From Lachnospiraceae bacterium (GTDB lineage: Bacteria > Bacillota_A > Clostridia > Lachnospirales > Lachnospiraceae): DNA of 50,388 nt. The position numbers and the translations under genes were made by a program. This document shows, in pieces, positions 8,544-17,305 of the stretch. The stretch's first letter is position 1, and each line of letters begins with the position of its first letter. Below the pieces are notes generated by a model. It ran no database searches. It was given only the letters and a program-made list of their open reading frames with translations, and was not told where the DNA came from. Location of the stretch: assembly GCA_028694115.1 (NCBI GenBank), contig JAQUUB010000025.1, positions 1 to 50,388 on the forward strand, given 5' to 3'.

Positions 8544-9509
8544 ATGAATATATTAATAGCAGGTGGTGCAGGGTTTATAGGAAGTCATCTTTGTGATGCT
8601 CTTTTAAAAAAAGGAAATAATATTATTGTTGCTGATAAATTGATTTTTGGTGATCAGGATATTCAGCATCTTCGTGTAGATGAGAAATTAATAAACAGTG
8701 GAAAATTCAAATTTTATGAGATGGAATTGGCAGATCAAACAAATGTGGATAGACTGTTCTTTGAAAATAGAATTGATGCGGTTTATCATATGGCGGCTAA
8801 TTCAGACATAAAGAAAGGCGGAAAAGAACCTTCTATAGATTTTAATGATACTCTTTTGACGACGAGGGCGTTACTCGAAGGAATGAGAAAAGCTGGAGTT
8901 AAAAATATGTTTTTTGCCTCAACGTCAGCTGTGTATGGAGAAATACTTGATATAGAACTTAATGAGACAACCGGAGGAATTAAGCCAATTTCGTATTATG
9001 GTGGAGCAAAGCTTGCATCAGAAGCTTTGATATCTTCTTATGTTTTTATGTGCGATATGAATGTAGTTATTTTTCGGTTTCCAAATGTTATTGGTCCAAG
9101 ACTTACTCATGGGGCGGTTTTCGACTTTATTAGAAAACTTAGAAAGAATCCTACTGAATTAGAAATTTTGGGAAATGGGGCACAATGTAAACCATATATT
9201 TATGTACTCGATCTTGTGGAAGTTATTATGAAACTTACAGAAAAATTTAAATCAGGAGAAGAAATATATAACATTAGCGTACAAGGTGAAGGGACAACAG
9301 TTACTCATATTGCTGAAATAGTTGTGGATGTTATGGGTTTTTCTGATGTTATATTTAAATATACAGGTGGAGATAGAGGGTGGAAAGGGGATGTACCTAG
9401 ATTTAGTTATGACATTTCTAAGGTTCTTTCTACTGGTTGGAGACCAAAGTATTCATCAGATGAGGCGGTTAGACAGACTATTGAAGATGCAATAAAGGAA
9501 GGAATGTAA
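8544..9509 (+). CDS. NAD-dependent sugar epimerase/dehydratase (extended SDR)
   Basis: An extended short-chain dehydrogenase acting on a nucleotide sugar. MNILIAGGAGFIGSHL holds the GxxGxxG NAD loop, STSAVYGE the catalytic Ser/Thr region and SYYGGAKLASE the YxxxK pair. Length (321) is normal. It sits between hddA and hddC-gmhB with 23-base and 1-base gaps, so its substrate is probably the heptose nucleotide or a related keto-sugar. It could be an epimerase, a 4,6-dehydratase-like enzyme or a 4-reductase; sequence alone does not separate these. A GDP-heptose modification is inferred from context only. Confidence 0.8.
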   Translation: MNILIAGGAGFIGSHLCDALLKKGNNIIVADKLIFGDQDIQHLRVDEKLINSGKFKFYEMELADQTNVDRLFFENRIDAVYHMAANSDIKKGGKEPSIDFNDTLLTTRALLEGMRKAGVKNMFFASTSAVYGEILDIELNETTGGIKPISYYGGAKLASEALISSYVFMCDMNVVIFRFPNVIGPRLTHGAVFDFIRKLRKNPTELEILGNGAQCKPYIYVLDLVEVIMKLTEKFKSGEEIYNISVQGEGTTVTHIAEIVVDVMGFSDVIFKYTGGDRGWKGDVPRFSYDISKVLSTGWRPKYSSDEAVRQTIEDAIKEGM

Positions 9510-9510
9510 T

Positions 9511-10815
9511 ATGAAAGCAGTGATAATGGCAGGTGGAAAAGGAACACGTTTGCAGTCTATTGCAAAGGATATCCCTAAACCAATGTTTCCAGTGCTAGAA
9601 AAACCTATACTTGAATACCAAATAGAAAGCCTTAAAAGAAGTGGTATTTATGAAGTGATTCTGATTGTAGGGCATTTGGGAAATATTATTCAGGAACATT
9701 TTGGAAATGGAGAAAAGTTTGGCATAAAAATAGAGTACATAACAGAAGATAAACCATTAGGTACTGCTGGTGCAATTTATTATCTTAAAGGAAAGATGGA
9801 TGACGACTTTGTTCTTGTATTTGGAGATCTGATACTTGACGTGGATTTTAATCGCTACATGGATTTCCATAAGGCATTAGGTGGTATTATTACCTTATAT
9901 GGGCATCCTAATTCTCACCCCTATGATAGTGATGTTATTGTCATTAATGATGAAAATAGAGTAATAGGAATCGAACCCAAAAGTATTGAAAGACATTTTT
10001 ATTATCACAATTTTGTAAATGCTGGTCTCTATTGTGTTAATCCAAAACTTATAGATTATATTAATAAGCCTGAAAAGATTGATTTAGAGAAAAAACTGAT
10101 AGCAGAACAGATAGAAATTGGGAATGTATACGCTTATCGCTCTACGGAATATGTGAAAGACATGGGGACACCAGAACGGTTGACTGCGGTATCTCTTGAT
10201 ATTGAAAATGGCGTAGTTGCAAGTAGAAATCTCAAACGAAGACAGAAAGCTATTTTCCTTGATCGGGATGGAACTCTTAATAAGTATATTGGTTTTATGA
10301 GAAATATAGATAACTTTGAACTAATTGATGGTGTAGCGGAGGCTGTTGGTCAAATAAATAAATCTCCATTCTTAACTATAGTTGCAACTAATCAACCTGT
10401 TATAGCTCGTGGGGAAGTTACATTTTCACAATTAGAAGAGATACATAAGAAAATGGAAACAGAACTAGGTAAACAAGGAGCATATATAGATGATTTGTAC
10501 TTCTGCCCACACCATCCTGACAAAGGATACGAAGGTGAAATTCTAGATTTGAAAATAGAGTGTGATTGTAGAAAACCGAAAATTGGGATGTTTAAGAAGG
10601 CTGCTGAAAAATATAATATAGATCTTTCACAGTCATGGTATATTGGTGATACCACAGTTGATATACAAACAGGTATTAATGCGGGGATGAGAACAGTATT
10701 GGTAAAAACTGGTGAATCTGGATATGATGGAAAGTATGATGTGGCTGCAAATTATATAGCAACAGATTTAAAAGACGCTGTTAATCATATATTTAAGGTT
10801 GAAGATGAATGTTAA
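9511..10815 (+). CDS. hddC-gmhB: Fused heptose-1-P nucleotidyltransferase / heptose bisphosphate phosphatase (HddC-GmhB)
   Basis: Two enzymes in one 434-residue chain. Residues 1-235 are a nucleotidyltransferase: MKAVIMAGGKGTRLQSIAKD, then KPMFPVLEKPILEYQI and the metal region VFGDLILD. Residues 245-434 are a HAD-IIIA phosphatase: AIFLDRDGTLNKYIG (catalytic DxD), VATNQP, the zinc-type CPHHPD and ECDCRKPK segments, and WYIGDTTVDIQ. GmhB removes the 7-phosphate from heptose 1,7-bisphosphate, and HddC then joins the 1-phosphate to a nucleotide, so the fusion couples successive steps. GDP is assumed from the HddA/HddC pathway; nucleotide specificity cannot be read from sequence. No frame change lies between the parts. 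Confidence 0.88.
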   Translation: MKAVIMAGGKGTRLQSIAKDIPKPMFPVLEKPILEYQIESLKRSGIYEVILIVGHLGNIIQEHFGNGEKFGIKIEYITEDKPLGTAGAIYYLKGKMDDDFVLVFGDLILDVDFNRYMDFHKALGGIITLYGHPNSHPYDSDVIVINDENRVIGIEPKSIERHFYYHNFVNAGLYCVNPKLIDYINKPEKIDLEKKLIAEQIEIGNVYAYRSTEYVKDMGTPERLTAVSLDIENGVVASRNLKRRQKAIFLDRDGTLNKYIGFMRNIDNFELIDGVAEAVGQINKSPFLTIVATNQPVIARGEVTFSQLEEIHKKMETELGKQGAYIDDLYFCPHHPDKGYEGEILDLKIECDCRKPKIGMFKKAAEKYNIDLSQSWYIGDTTVDIQTGINAGMRTVLVKTGESGYDGKYDVAANYIATDLKDAVNHIFKVEDEC

Positions 10816-10839
10816 GTTATGAAAGATAAGGAGAATAAT

Positions 10840-11403
10840 GTGGATTACAGAGAAGATTTACAAAAATATCTTGAAGAGGAAATTAGGGTTATTAAATCCT
10901 TGGATTTATCTTCTATTAATGATGTTATGAATATTTTGGAAGATGCTCGTAAGACCGCTAAGAAAATATTTATTTGTGGTAACGGTGGAAGTGCGGCTAC
11001 CGCTAGCCATTTTTGTTGTGATTTTAATAAGGGAATAAGCGAAAATCAAGATGTTAAATACAATTTTGAATGCCTAAATGATAATATACCAACGATGATG
11101 GCTGTCGCTAATGATTTTAGTTACGATGAAATATTTAGAATCCCTTTGAAGAATAAGATGAAAAAAGGAGACCTGTTTATTGGAATATCTGGTTCGGGCA
11201 ATTCTAAAAATGTAGTGAATGCAATGGAATATGCTAAAAGTATAGGCGGGACAACGGTAGCAATTGTGGGGTATTCAGGCGGAAAACTTAAAGAAATGGC
11301 GGATTATATTATACATGTTGATATAAACAATATGCAGATTTCAGAGGATGTTCATATGATAATGGATCATTTGATGATGTATGTTCTAAGTCATTCTAAA
11401 TAA
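10840..11403 (+). CDS. gmhA: Sedoheptulose 7-phosphate isomerase (phosphoheptose isomerase)
   Basis: GmhA turns sedoheptulose 7-phosphate into D-glycero-D-manno-heptose 7-phosphate, the first committed step. The SIS-domain protein shows KIFICGNGGSAATASHF (phosphosugar loop) and LFIGISGSGNSKNVVNA, with the C-terminal helix SEDVHMIMDHLMMYVL matching the GmhA active-site Gln/His region in position. An ATG at 10819 is in frame but has no Shine-Dalgarno. GTG 10840 follows AAGGAG (10828-10833) by 6 bases and is preferred, giving 187 residues. It directly follows hddC-gmhB, completing the pathway. Confidence 0.9.
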   Translation: MDYREDLQKYLEEEIRVIKSLDLSSINDVMNILEDARKTAKKIFICGNGGSAATASHFCCDFNKGISENQDVKYNFECLNDNIPTMMAVANDFSYDEIFRIPLKNKMKKGDLFIGISGSGNSKNVVNAMEYAKSIGGTTVAIVGYSGGKLKEMADYIIHVDINNMQISEDVHMIMDHLMMYVLSHSK

Positions 11404-11453
11404 GGAACATGTTTTTATTGGAACTAACTTGATATTAAGGAGAAATTATAGTA

Positions 11454-12236
11454 ATGATTCCTAAAATTATTCATTATTGCTGGTTTGGAGGAAAGCCGTT
11501 ACCTGATGATGTAAAAAAAAATATTGAAACCTGGAAAAAATATTGTCCACATTATGAAATAAAAGAATGGAATGAAAAAAATTTTGATTTACATTCTAAT
11601 AAATATGTGTGGGAAGCATATGAGAATAAAAAATGGGCTTTCATTACTGACTATGTTCGTTTATATGCTATGGTAAATGAAGGCGGGATTTATATGGATA
11701 CAGATGTAGAGGTTATTAGACCATTAGATTCATATTTGAAACATCATGCTTTTTCGGGCTTTGAAACAGAAAAAGATGTGCCTACCGGTATTATGGCTAG
11801 TGAAAGAGATTTCCCATTATATAAAGAACTTTTAGATGACTATAAGAACAGAGCCTTTGTGCTACCAGATGGAAGCATGGATTTGACTTCTAATGTTTAT
11901 GTTATTACAAAAACATGCTTAAAACATGGCTTGATACAAAATAATATGTATCAGTCTGTTGATGGTTTTGTATTATATCCCAGTGAGTTTTTTTGTCCTA
12001 AAAACCATAAAACAGGAGAAATTCATAGAACAAACAATACAGTAACAATCCACCATTTTGCAGGATCATGGGTTACTGGAAAAGATAAAAAGTGGCTTGA
12101 ATTTGAACGGAAGTTGCGGAAAAGAAACATACGGGTTATCAATGTTTTTTTTGATAGTTATGTTGCAAATGTTGTTAAAAAATTATATGTTCGAGATTTA
12201 AAGTCAAATATAAAGAAGATAAGAGAGAAATTGTAA
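11454..12236 (+). CDS. Glycosyltransferase family 32 (capsular polysaccharide type)
   Basis: A 260-residue transferase with the 'sugar-binding region containing DXD' fold. MIPKIIHYCWFGGKPLP at the start, WAFITDYVRLYAMVNEGGIY and the metal motif DTDVEV (about residues 82-87) are all typical of Gly_transf_sug (GT32) enzymes such as those in capsule loci. HHFAGSW near residue 203 is the family C-terminal signature. AAGGAG precedes the ATG. Spacing of 50 bases to gmhA and 4 bases to the flippase places it in the operon. Donor unknown. Confidence 0.88.
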   Translation: MIPKIIHYCWFGGKPLPDDVKKNIETWKKYCPHYEIKEWNEKNFDLHSNKYVWEAYENKKWAFITDYVRLYAMVNEGGIYMDTDVEVIRPLDSYLKHHAFSGFETEKDVPTGIMASERDFPLYKELLDDYKNRAFVLPDGSMDLTSNVYVITKTCLKHGLIQNNMYQSVDGFVLYPSEFFCPKNHKTGEIHRTNNTVTIHHFAGSWVTGKDKKWLEFERKLRKRNIRVINVFFDSYVANVVKKLYVRDLKSNIKKIREKL

Positions 12237-12240
12237 TCGA

Positions 12241-13689
12241 ATGATATTATCTAGAAAAATAAAAAGCAAATATGATGAAATGCCACTTCGTGTTAAGGCT
12301 TCAGGATGGTTTTTCATATGTTCATTATTACAAAAAGCAATTTCAGTTTTATCAACAGCTGTTTTTACTAGACTAATGAGTACGGATGATTATGGCCTAA
12401 TCAGTATTTACAATTCATGGTCGGATATCTTTATGATTTTTGCATCTTTGAATTTAGCTGTTGGCTGTTTTAATGTAGGGATGACAAAATATGAAAATGA
12501 TAGGAAAAACTGGGTATCGTCATTGCAAGTTTTGTCAGTTATAGCTACGGCATTGTTCGATGTTGTTTTTATTGCAACGTATCCATTATGGGGAAAATTA
12601 ATTGATATAAAATTTAATTACGTCTTAATTATGGCGATTACTTTTTTTACAATTCCAGCATTGAATTTATGGACATCTCGACAAAGGTATGAGTGCTCAT
12701 ACAGAAAGTTAGTATGGATTTCAATTGGTTACTCTATTTTAGTATTTTTATTATCATTTATATGTGTAATATTTTCAGATAATAAGGGTGCGGCTAAAAT
12801 TTATTCAACTTCTTTTGTTTCTATAGTCATAGGATTTGGATTATTAATTTCTAATATTTCAAAAGATAAACCTATAGCAAAAAAAGATTATGTTAGGTTT
12901 GCAGCTTCATATAACATGCAAATGATGCCAGCTTTCTTGGCGACAGTAATATTAAATCAAATCGATAGAGTAATGATTGACAGAATGGTGGGAAGGGATG
13001 CAGCTGGAATCTATTCAGTTGCTTATAATGCTGCATATATGATTTCGATTGTCGCTAGTGCGATAAATGCAACATATAATCCTTGGTTGATGAAGAAAGT
13101 GAAAGATAATAACTATGAAAAAGTTGATAAAATTGGAATTTCAATAACAGAGGTTCTTCTTATAATAATTTTCGCTTTTATTTTCTGTGCTCCAGAATTT
13201 GTAAAAATAATAGCTTCTAACGACTATTATGAGGCAATTTATATCATTCCAGCGGTTGCAGGAAGTACTTTCTTTAGTTTGGTATATACACTTTATTGTC
13301 CAATTGCACAATATTATTTAAAGGTTAGGCAACTTGCTTCTGTAACTGTTATTTCAGCACTTTTGAATATTTTGCTAAATTATTTGGCAATAGCTGAATG
13401 GGGATATATTGCCGCAGGATATACAACGTATATATGTTATTTGATTTATGGTTGGGGGACAGGTGTATATGCTATTAGATTGTTGAAACAAAATAAAATC
13501 AATTCTACAATTTATAGAACTGGTAAATTAATTGCTTTGACCGTAATTTTGACAGTTGTAACAGTAATTGCACCATTTTTATATAATGGATATTTAATAC
13601 GATATAGTTTATTTGTTTGTAGCATAGTATTCATCGTATTAACTGGAAAAAAGTACATCAGTCTATTTGCTGATATAAAAAAGGGGTGA
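12241..13689 (+). CDS. Wzx-type oligosaccharide flippase
   Basis: A 482-residue membrane protein of the MOP superfamily, with about 12 to 14 hydrophobic helices spread over the chain. The N-terminal region RVKASGWFFICSLLQKAIS followed by TAVFTRLMSTDDYGLISIY is the classic start of polysaccharide flippases, and ILNQIDRVMIDRMVGRDAAG is the conserved TM7-type region. It moves undecaprenyl-linked repeat units to the outer face. It begins 4 bases after the GT32 gene with little Shine-Dalgarno (only AGAGAG), so coupling to the upstream gene is likely. No Wzy polymerase is found beside it. Confidence 0.9.
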   Translation: MILSRKIKSKYDEMPLRVKASGWFFICSLLQKAISVLSTAVFTRLMSTDDYGLISIYNSWSDIFMIFASLNLAVGCFNVGMTKYENDRKNWVSSLQVLSVIATALFDVVFIATYPLWGKLIDIKFNYVLIMAITFFTIPALNLWTSRQRYECSYRKLVWISIGYSILVFLLSFICVIFSDNKGAAKIYSTSFVSIVIGFGLLISNISKDKPIAKKDYVRFAASYNMQMMPAFLATVILNQIDRVMIDRMVGRDAAGIYSVAYNAAYMISIVASAINATYNPWLMKKVKDNNYEKVDKIGISITEVLLIIIFAFIFCAPEFVKIIASNDYYEAIYIIPAVAGSTFFSLVYTLYCPIAQYYLKVRQLASVTVISALLNILLNYLAIAEWGYIAAGYTTYICYLIYGWGTGVYAIRLLKQNKINSTIYRTGKLIALTVILTVVTVIAPFLYNGYLIRYSLFVCSIVFIVLTGKKYISLFADIKKG

Positions 13690-13692
13690 AGC

Positions 13693-14724
13693 ATGAGTAA
13701 AGTTGGAATTTTAACATTGTATCATGTAAGGAATATTGGTGCATGTTTGCAAGCATATGCAATGAAAGAAAAACTAGAAGCTCAAGGAAATGATGTTTTT
13801 TTCATAAAAGGGTATGACACGAAATTTGCATTTCAGTTATTAAAGGGAGACGTTGGCTCTGTAAGGCCATGGAGCATTCCTTTTTTGCTAAAAAGAGAAT
13901 TGAAATTTCAAAAATTTTTTTCTAGTTTTAATGAGGCATCTTTGATAGAATCTTGTGAGTTTGATTCGATTATCATAGGTAGTGATAGCGTATGGATAGC
14001 AAAATATGCTGATGGATTTATGCCTGAATGCTTTTTCGGCAGGATTGATAATACTAATATTTTTTCATATGCGCCTAGTGTTGGTGGAAAATATGATTTG
14101 TCTGTTTATGGTAGAAGTCAATTAAAAGCGTTAGAGAAATTGAAGTGTATAACAGTAAGAGATGAAGTAACTAAATCTTTTATAAATGATGCTATTGGAA
14201 AAAAAGCTGAATTAGTTGCAGATCCAACCTTATTATTTGATTGGAATAAATTTATTGAAGATACTGCAGTTCCACATAAAATTCCCAATAAGGATTACAT
14301 TTTGGTGTATGGTGGGTTTGACCCAAAACTGACTAATGCAATCTCTTTATATGGAAAAAGAAACAATTTGCAAATTGTTAATGTGGGTATATACAATAGA
14401 AGATTTAAGAACTGTATTGCTGTTTCTCCAATTGAATTTTTACATTTTGTTAAGAAAGCAAATTATGTAATTACAAGTATGTTTCATGGGGTTATGTTAT
14501 CGTTAGCATTTAACAAGGAATTTAGATATATTGCAATGGACCCTAATAGAGACATTAAGCTAAGTACAATATTAAAAAAATTATATTTGGAAAATGTAAC
14601 AATTGAAAAAAATAATTTCGACGAAAATTATGATTGGAAATACAAGATAGATTATGAAGAAGTCAAACCATTGCTAAATGAATTTAGAAAACATTCAAAT
14701 GAAATATTAAAAACTATGATATAG
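13693..14724 (+). CDS. Polysaccharide pyruvyl transferase family protein
   Basis: PS_pyruv_trans family (CsaB/ExoV type), 343 residues. These enzymes usually move pyruvate from phosphoenolpyruvate onto a sugar as a ketal, giving a negative charge. The start KVGILTLYHVRNIGACLQAYAM and the later GSDSVWIAK, SVGGKYDL, ELVADPTLLFDW and TSMFHGVMLSLAF (near 260-275) are the family pattern, the last containing the conserved histidine. It starts 3 bases after the flippase stop with GGGGTGA just before. The family also includes members with other activities, so pyruvylation is likely but not certain. Confidence 0.85.
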   Translation: MSKVGILTLYHVRNIGACLQAYAMKEKLEAQGNDVFFIKGYDTKFAFQLLKGDVGSVRPWSIPFLLKRELKFQKFFSSFNEASLIESCEFDSIIIGSDSVWIAKYADGFMPECFFGRIDNTNIFSYAPSVGGKYDLSVYGRSQLKALEKLKCITVRDEVTKSFINDAIGKKAELVADPTLLFDWNKFIEDTAVPHKIPNKDYILVYGGFDPKLTNAISLYGKRNNLQIVNVGIYNRRFKNCIAVSPIEFLHFVKKANYVITSMFHGVMLSLAFNKEFRYIAMDPNRDIKLSTILKKLYLENVTIEKNNFDENYDWKYKIDYEEVKPLLNEFRKHSNEILKTMI

Positions 14725-14737
14725 GAGAGTGGATTTT

Positions 14738-16483
14738 ATGATTTCTAATATTACTAATGTAAATTGTTTAGTTGAATTGCTTAAGCAATTCAATATTAAA
14801 CATATTGTTATGGCACCAGGCGCAAGTGACATACCGGTTATTCATATCATTGAAACAGATGATTTTTTTGAATGCTATTCAGTTGTGGATGAAAGAAGCC
14901 TTGTATATTTCGCTATGGGAATATCTCAACAGCTTGATATTCCAGTTGCATGTGTGTGTACTTCTGGAACAGCGGTGTCCAATTTCTTACCAGGGATGAC
15001 AGAGGCATTTTATAGAGATGTCCCTATTATAGCCATTACATGTGATAAAAATCAGAATTTTCAAGGGCAACTTGAAATTCAAAAGATAGAGCAGGTTGGA
15101 ATATTTGGCGAATCGTGCCGAAAATGTGTGAATCTTCCAGTCGTTACGAATGACGAAGAAAGATGGCTGTGTGAAAGACTGATTAACGAAGCGTTAATTG
15201 CTATGACACACCATGGAAGGGGGCCTGTTCAAATCAATATTCCTGTTATTGGTGATATTGGTATCTATTCTGATGGAGAGCTATCAAAATGTCAAAAGAT
15301 AGATTTAATAGAAAATACAAATTCAAATGTTTTTAATGAATATATTAAAACTAAACTTCCATCATATCATAAGATAATGGTTGTTATTGGACAAGATATA
15401 AATTTCTCTTCTGAGGAAATTGATTTTTTTGAAAATTTTGCTAAAACGCATAATGCAATATTTGCAGTGGATCATCAGTCAAATTTGAATTGCTATGGTG
15501 TAATTAATACATATGTAGCAACGGAACTTGAAAAAGAACTGGATGAAGGCCTACTTCCATCCTTAGTTATTTCAATCGGTAATAATATCTCATCGTATGA
15601 TTTAAAGTATATCTTAAGAAGTGCAAGGAATATAGATCATTGGCAAATTGATGAATCAGGAAGAATTCGTGATGTCTTTCACCATCTTTCCGCAGTGTTT
15701 GAGTGTTCAAGTATTGATTTCTTTAGGGCTGCAAGTAGTGAAAAAATTATTAATAATGAATATCTAAACAAATGGAAAGAAGAACTAAATAAAATAAAGA
15801 TAGATGATATTCCATATTCAAGCTTTTTCATTGCAAAGGAATTGTCTAAGGCAATACCTCAGAACTCAATTTTGCACTTAGGTATTTTAAATAGCACCAG
15901 ATTAATGCAATATTTTGAATTGGCTAAGAGCGTTAAAACATATAGTAATTTGGGAGCATTGGGTATTGATGGATGTTTATCTTCATTTATGGGACAGGCC
16001 GTTTCAACTGATGAACTGGCATTTTGCCTTTTAGGCGATTTGAGTTTTTTCTATGATATGAATGCGGCGGGAATTTGTCATAAAAAAAATAATATTAGAA
16101 TAGTACTATTAAATAATAGTGGTGCTGGGGAGTTCTATTTTACACTTGGAAAGCAAAAAATAGATACCATTGATAAACATATTGCGGCTGTAAATGGTAG
16201 AGTTGCAAAGGGATGGATTGAATCACTAGGATATGAATATCATGCAGTTAGTAATGCAACGGAAGCTCATGATATTATAAGCAAACTTAATCAGCCAACC
16301 AATCGACCGGTATTTGTAGAAGTTTTTCTGAATATTGAAGAAGATACTGGTATAACAAGAGATTATTATGCAGAATATAGAAAAGTATCAGGGACGGATT
16401 CTTTAAAGGGAAAAATAAAGGGAATACTTGGAGACAATCAATATAATGCATTAAAGAATGCTTACCATAGGATAAAAATATGA
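14738..16483 (+). CDS. Thiamine-diphosphate-dependent enzyme, MenD-like, role in glycan cluster
   Basis: 581 residues with the ThDP enzyme layout: N-terminal pyrimidine domain, central domain, C-terminal diphosphate domain. VVDERSLVYFAMGIS keeps the cofactor-activating glutamate (DERS as in MenD). LLGDLSFFYDMN followed by LNNSGAGEFYF is the MenD form of the GDG-NN diphosphate motif. But the MenD substrate motif SPGSRSTP is APGASDIP here, and the later arginine region (TADRPPELRD in MenD) is TCDKNQNFQG, so the isochorismate/2-oxoglutarate arginines are absent. It is therefore probably not menaquinone SEPHCHC synthase but a decarboxylase or carboligase working on a sugar. GTG 14729 abuts the RBS; ATG 14738, 10 bases from AGGAG, is preferred. 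Its stop overlaps the reductase start. Confidence 0.8.
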   Translation: MISNITNVNCLVELLKQFNIKHIVMAPGASDIPVIHIIETDDFFECYSVVDERSLVYFAMGISQQLDIPVACVCTSGTAVSNFLPGMTEAFYRDVPIIAITCDKNQNFQGQLEIQKIEQVGIFGESCRKCVNLPVVTNDEERWLCERLINEALIAMTHHGRGPVQINIPVIGDIGIYSDGELSKCQKIDLIENTNSNVFNEYIKTKLPSYHKIMVVIGQDINFSSEEIDFFENFAKTHNAIFAVDHQSNLNCYGVINTYVATELEKELDEGLLPSLVISIGNNISSYDLKYILRSARNIDHWQIDESGRIRDVFHHLSAVFECSSIDFFRAASSEKIINNEYLNKWKEELNKIKIDDIPYSSFFIAKELSKAIPQNSILHLGILNSTRLMQYFELAKSVKTYSNLGALGIDGCLSSFMGQAVSTDELAFCLLGDLSFFYDMNAAGICHKKNNIRIVLLNNSGAGEFYFTLGKQKIDTIDKHIAAVNGRVAKGWIESLGYEYHAVSNATEAHDIISKLNQPTNRPVFVEVFLNIEEDTGITRDYYAEYRKVSGTDSLKGKIKGILGDNQYNALKNAYHRIKI

Positions 16484-17304
16484 AAAACACTATTCCACAA
16501 ATACTGATAGGAACATTTCAAGTAAATACTCAGGAAGATATGGATAAAATTGTATGTGCTGCAGTTGAATCAAAGAATTATGCATTTGACACTGCTCCTT
16601 CTTATGGATCTGAAAAAATGCTTGGAAATAGTCTTATGAAACTTATTAAAAATGGAATTATTTCTAGAGAAAATCTTTATTTACAAGACAAAATTGATGC
16701 TATTCAAATGTATTACTGTGAAAAAGTTGGAATTTATGATTTTGTACAATCGCAGTTGTCTCTATTGAATACAGAATATTTAGATAGTTTACTTGTACAC
16801 TGGCCTTTTAGGAAATACTTCATAGAAACATGGAAATGCATGCAGGAACTAAAAGAAGAGGGAATTATAAAACAAGTTGGAGTTTGTAATTTGGATGTAA
16901 TGGGATATCAAGAAATTTTCGTTCAGAATAATTTAATTCAACCAGATATAATTCAAAATGAAATTTCACCTTTAAATACGGATCGGAATGCTACTGATTT
17001 TTTTATAAAACATGGAATATATATAGAGGCATATTCGCCATTGTGTAGGATGGATTCGAGGATTAAAGAAAATATTAGAATCAAAAGTATTGCGGATGCT
17101 CATAGTGTTGATGTGGCAAGAGTAGTTTTGAAATGGCATATTCAGAAAAATATTTCTCCAATTTTTACATCAAAGAAGGCCGAACGCATAGTGAGTAATA
17201 CTAAATTAGATTTTGAACTACAGCCTGATGAAATTGATTTTATTGATTCATTAAATGAGAATTATAAGATATTTCCTATCTCTCATGGATGCCCGGGGTA
17301 TTAA
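16480..17304 (+). CDS. Aldo/keto reductase
   Basis: A 274-residue NAD(P)H-dependent reductase of the AKR superfamily. FDTAPSYGSEKMLG carries the catalytic Asp and Tyr, LYLQDKIDA the Lys and LLVHWP the His, so the full tetrad is present. KQVGVCNLDVMGYQEIF and EAYSPLCRMD are the usual later strands. The ATG overlaps the TGA of the ThDP enzyme gene (ATGA), which argues that the two enzymes act together, for example by reducing a carbonyl formed on a sugar. That joint role is inference. Confidence 0.85.
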   Translation: MKNTIPQILIGTFQVNTQEDMDKIVCAAVESKNYAFDTAPSYGSEKMLGNSLMKLIKNGIISRENLYLQDKIDAIQMYYCEKVGIYDFVQSQLSLLNTEYLDSLLVHWPFRKYFIETWKCMQELKEEGIIKQVGVCNLDVMGYQEIFVQNNLIQPDIIQNEISPLNTDRNATDFFIKHGIYIEAYSPLCRMDSRIKENIRIKSIADAHSVDVARVVLKWHIQKNISPIFTSKKAERIVSNTKLDFELQPDEIDFIDSLNENYKIFPISHGCPGY

Positions 17305-17305
17305 T

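Noticed and set aside
14738..16483. Menaquinone enzyme MenD
   Set aside because: Overall fold fits, but the SPGSRS substrate motif and later arginines are missing and no men genes are near.
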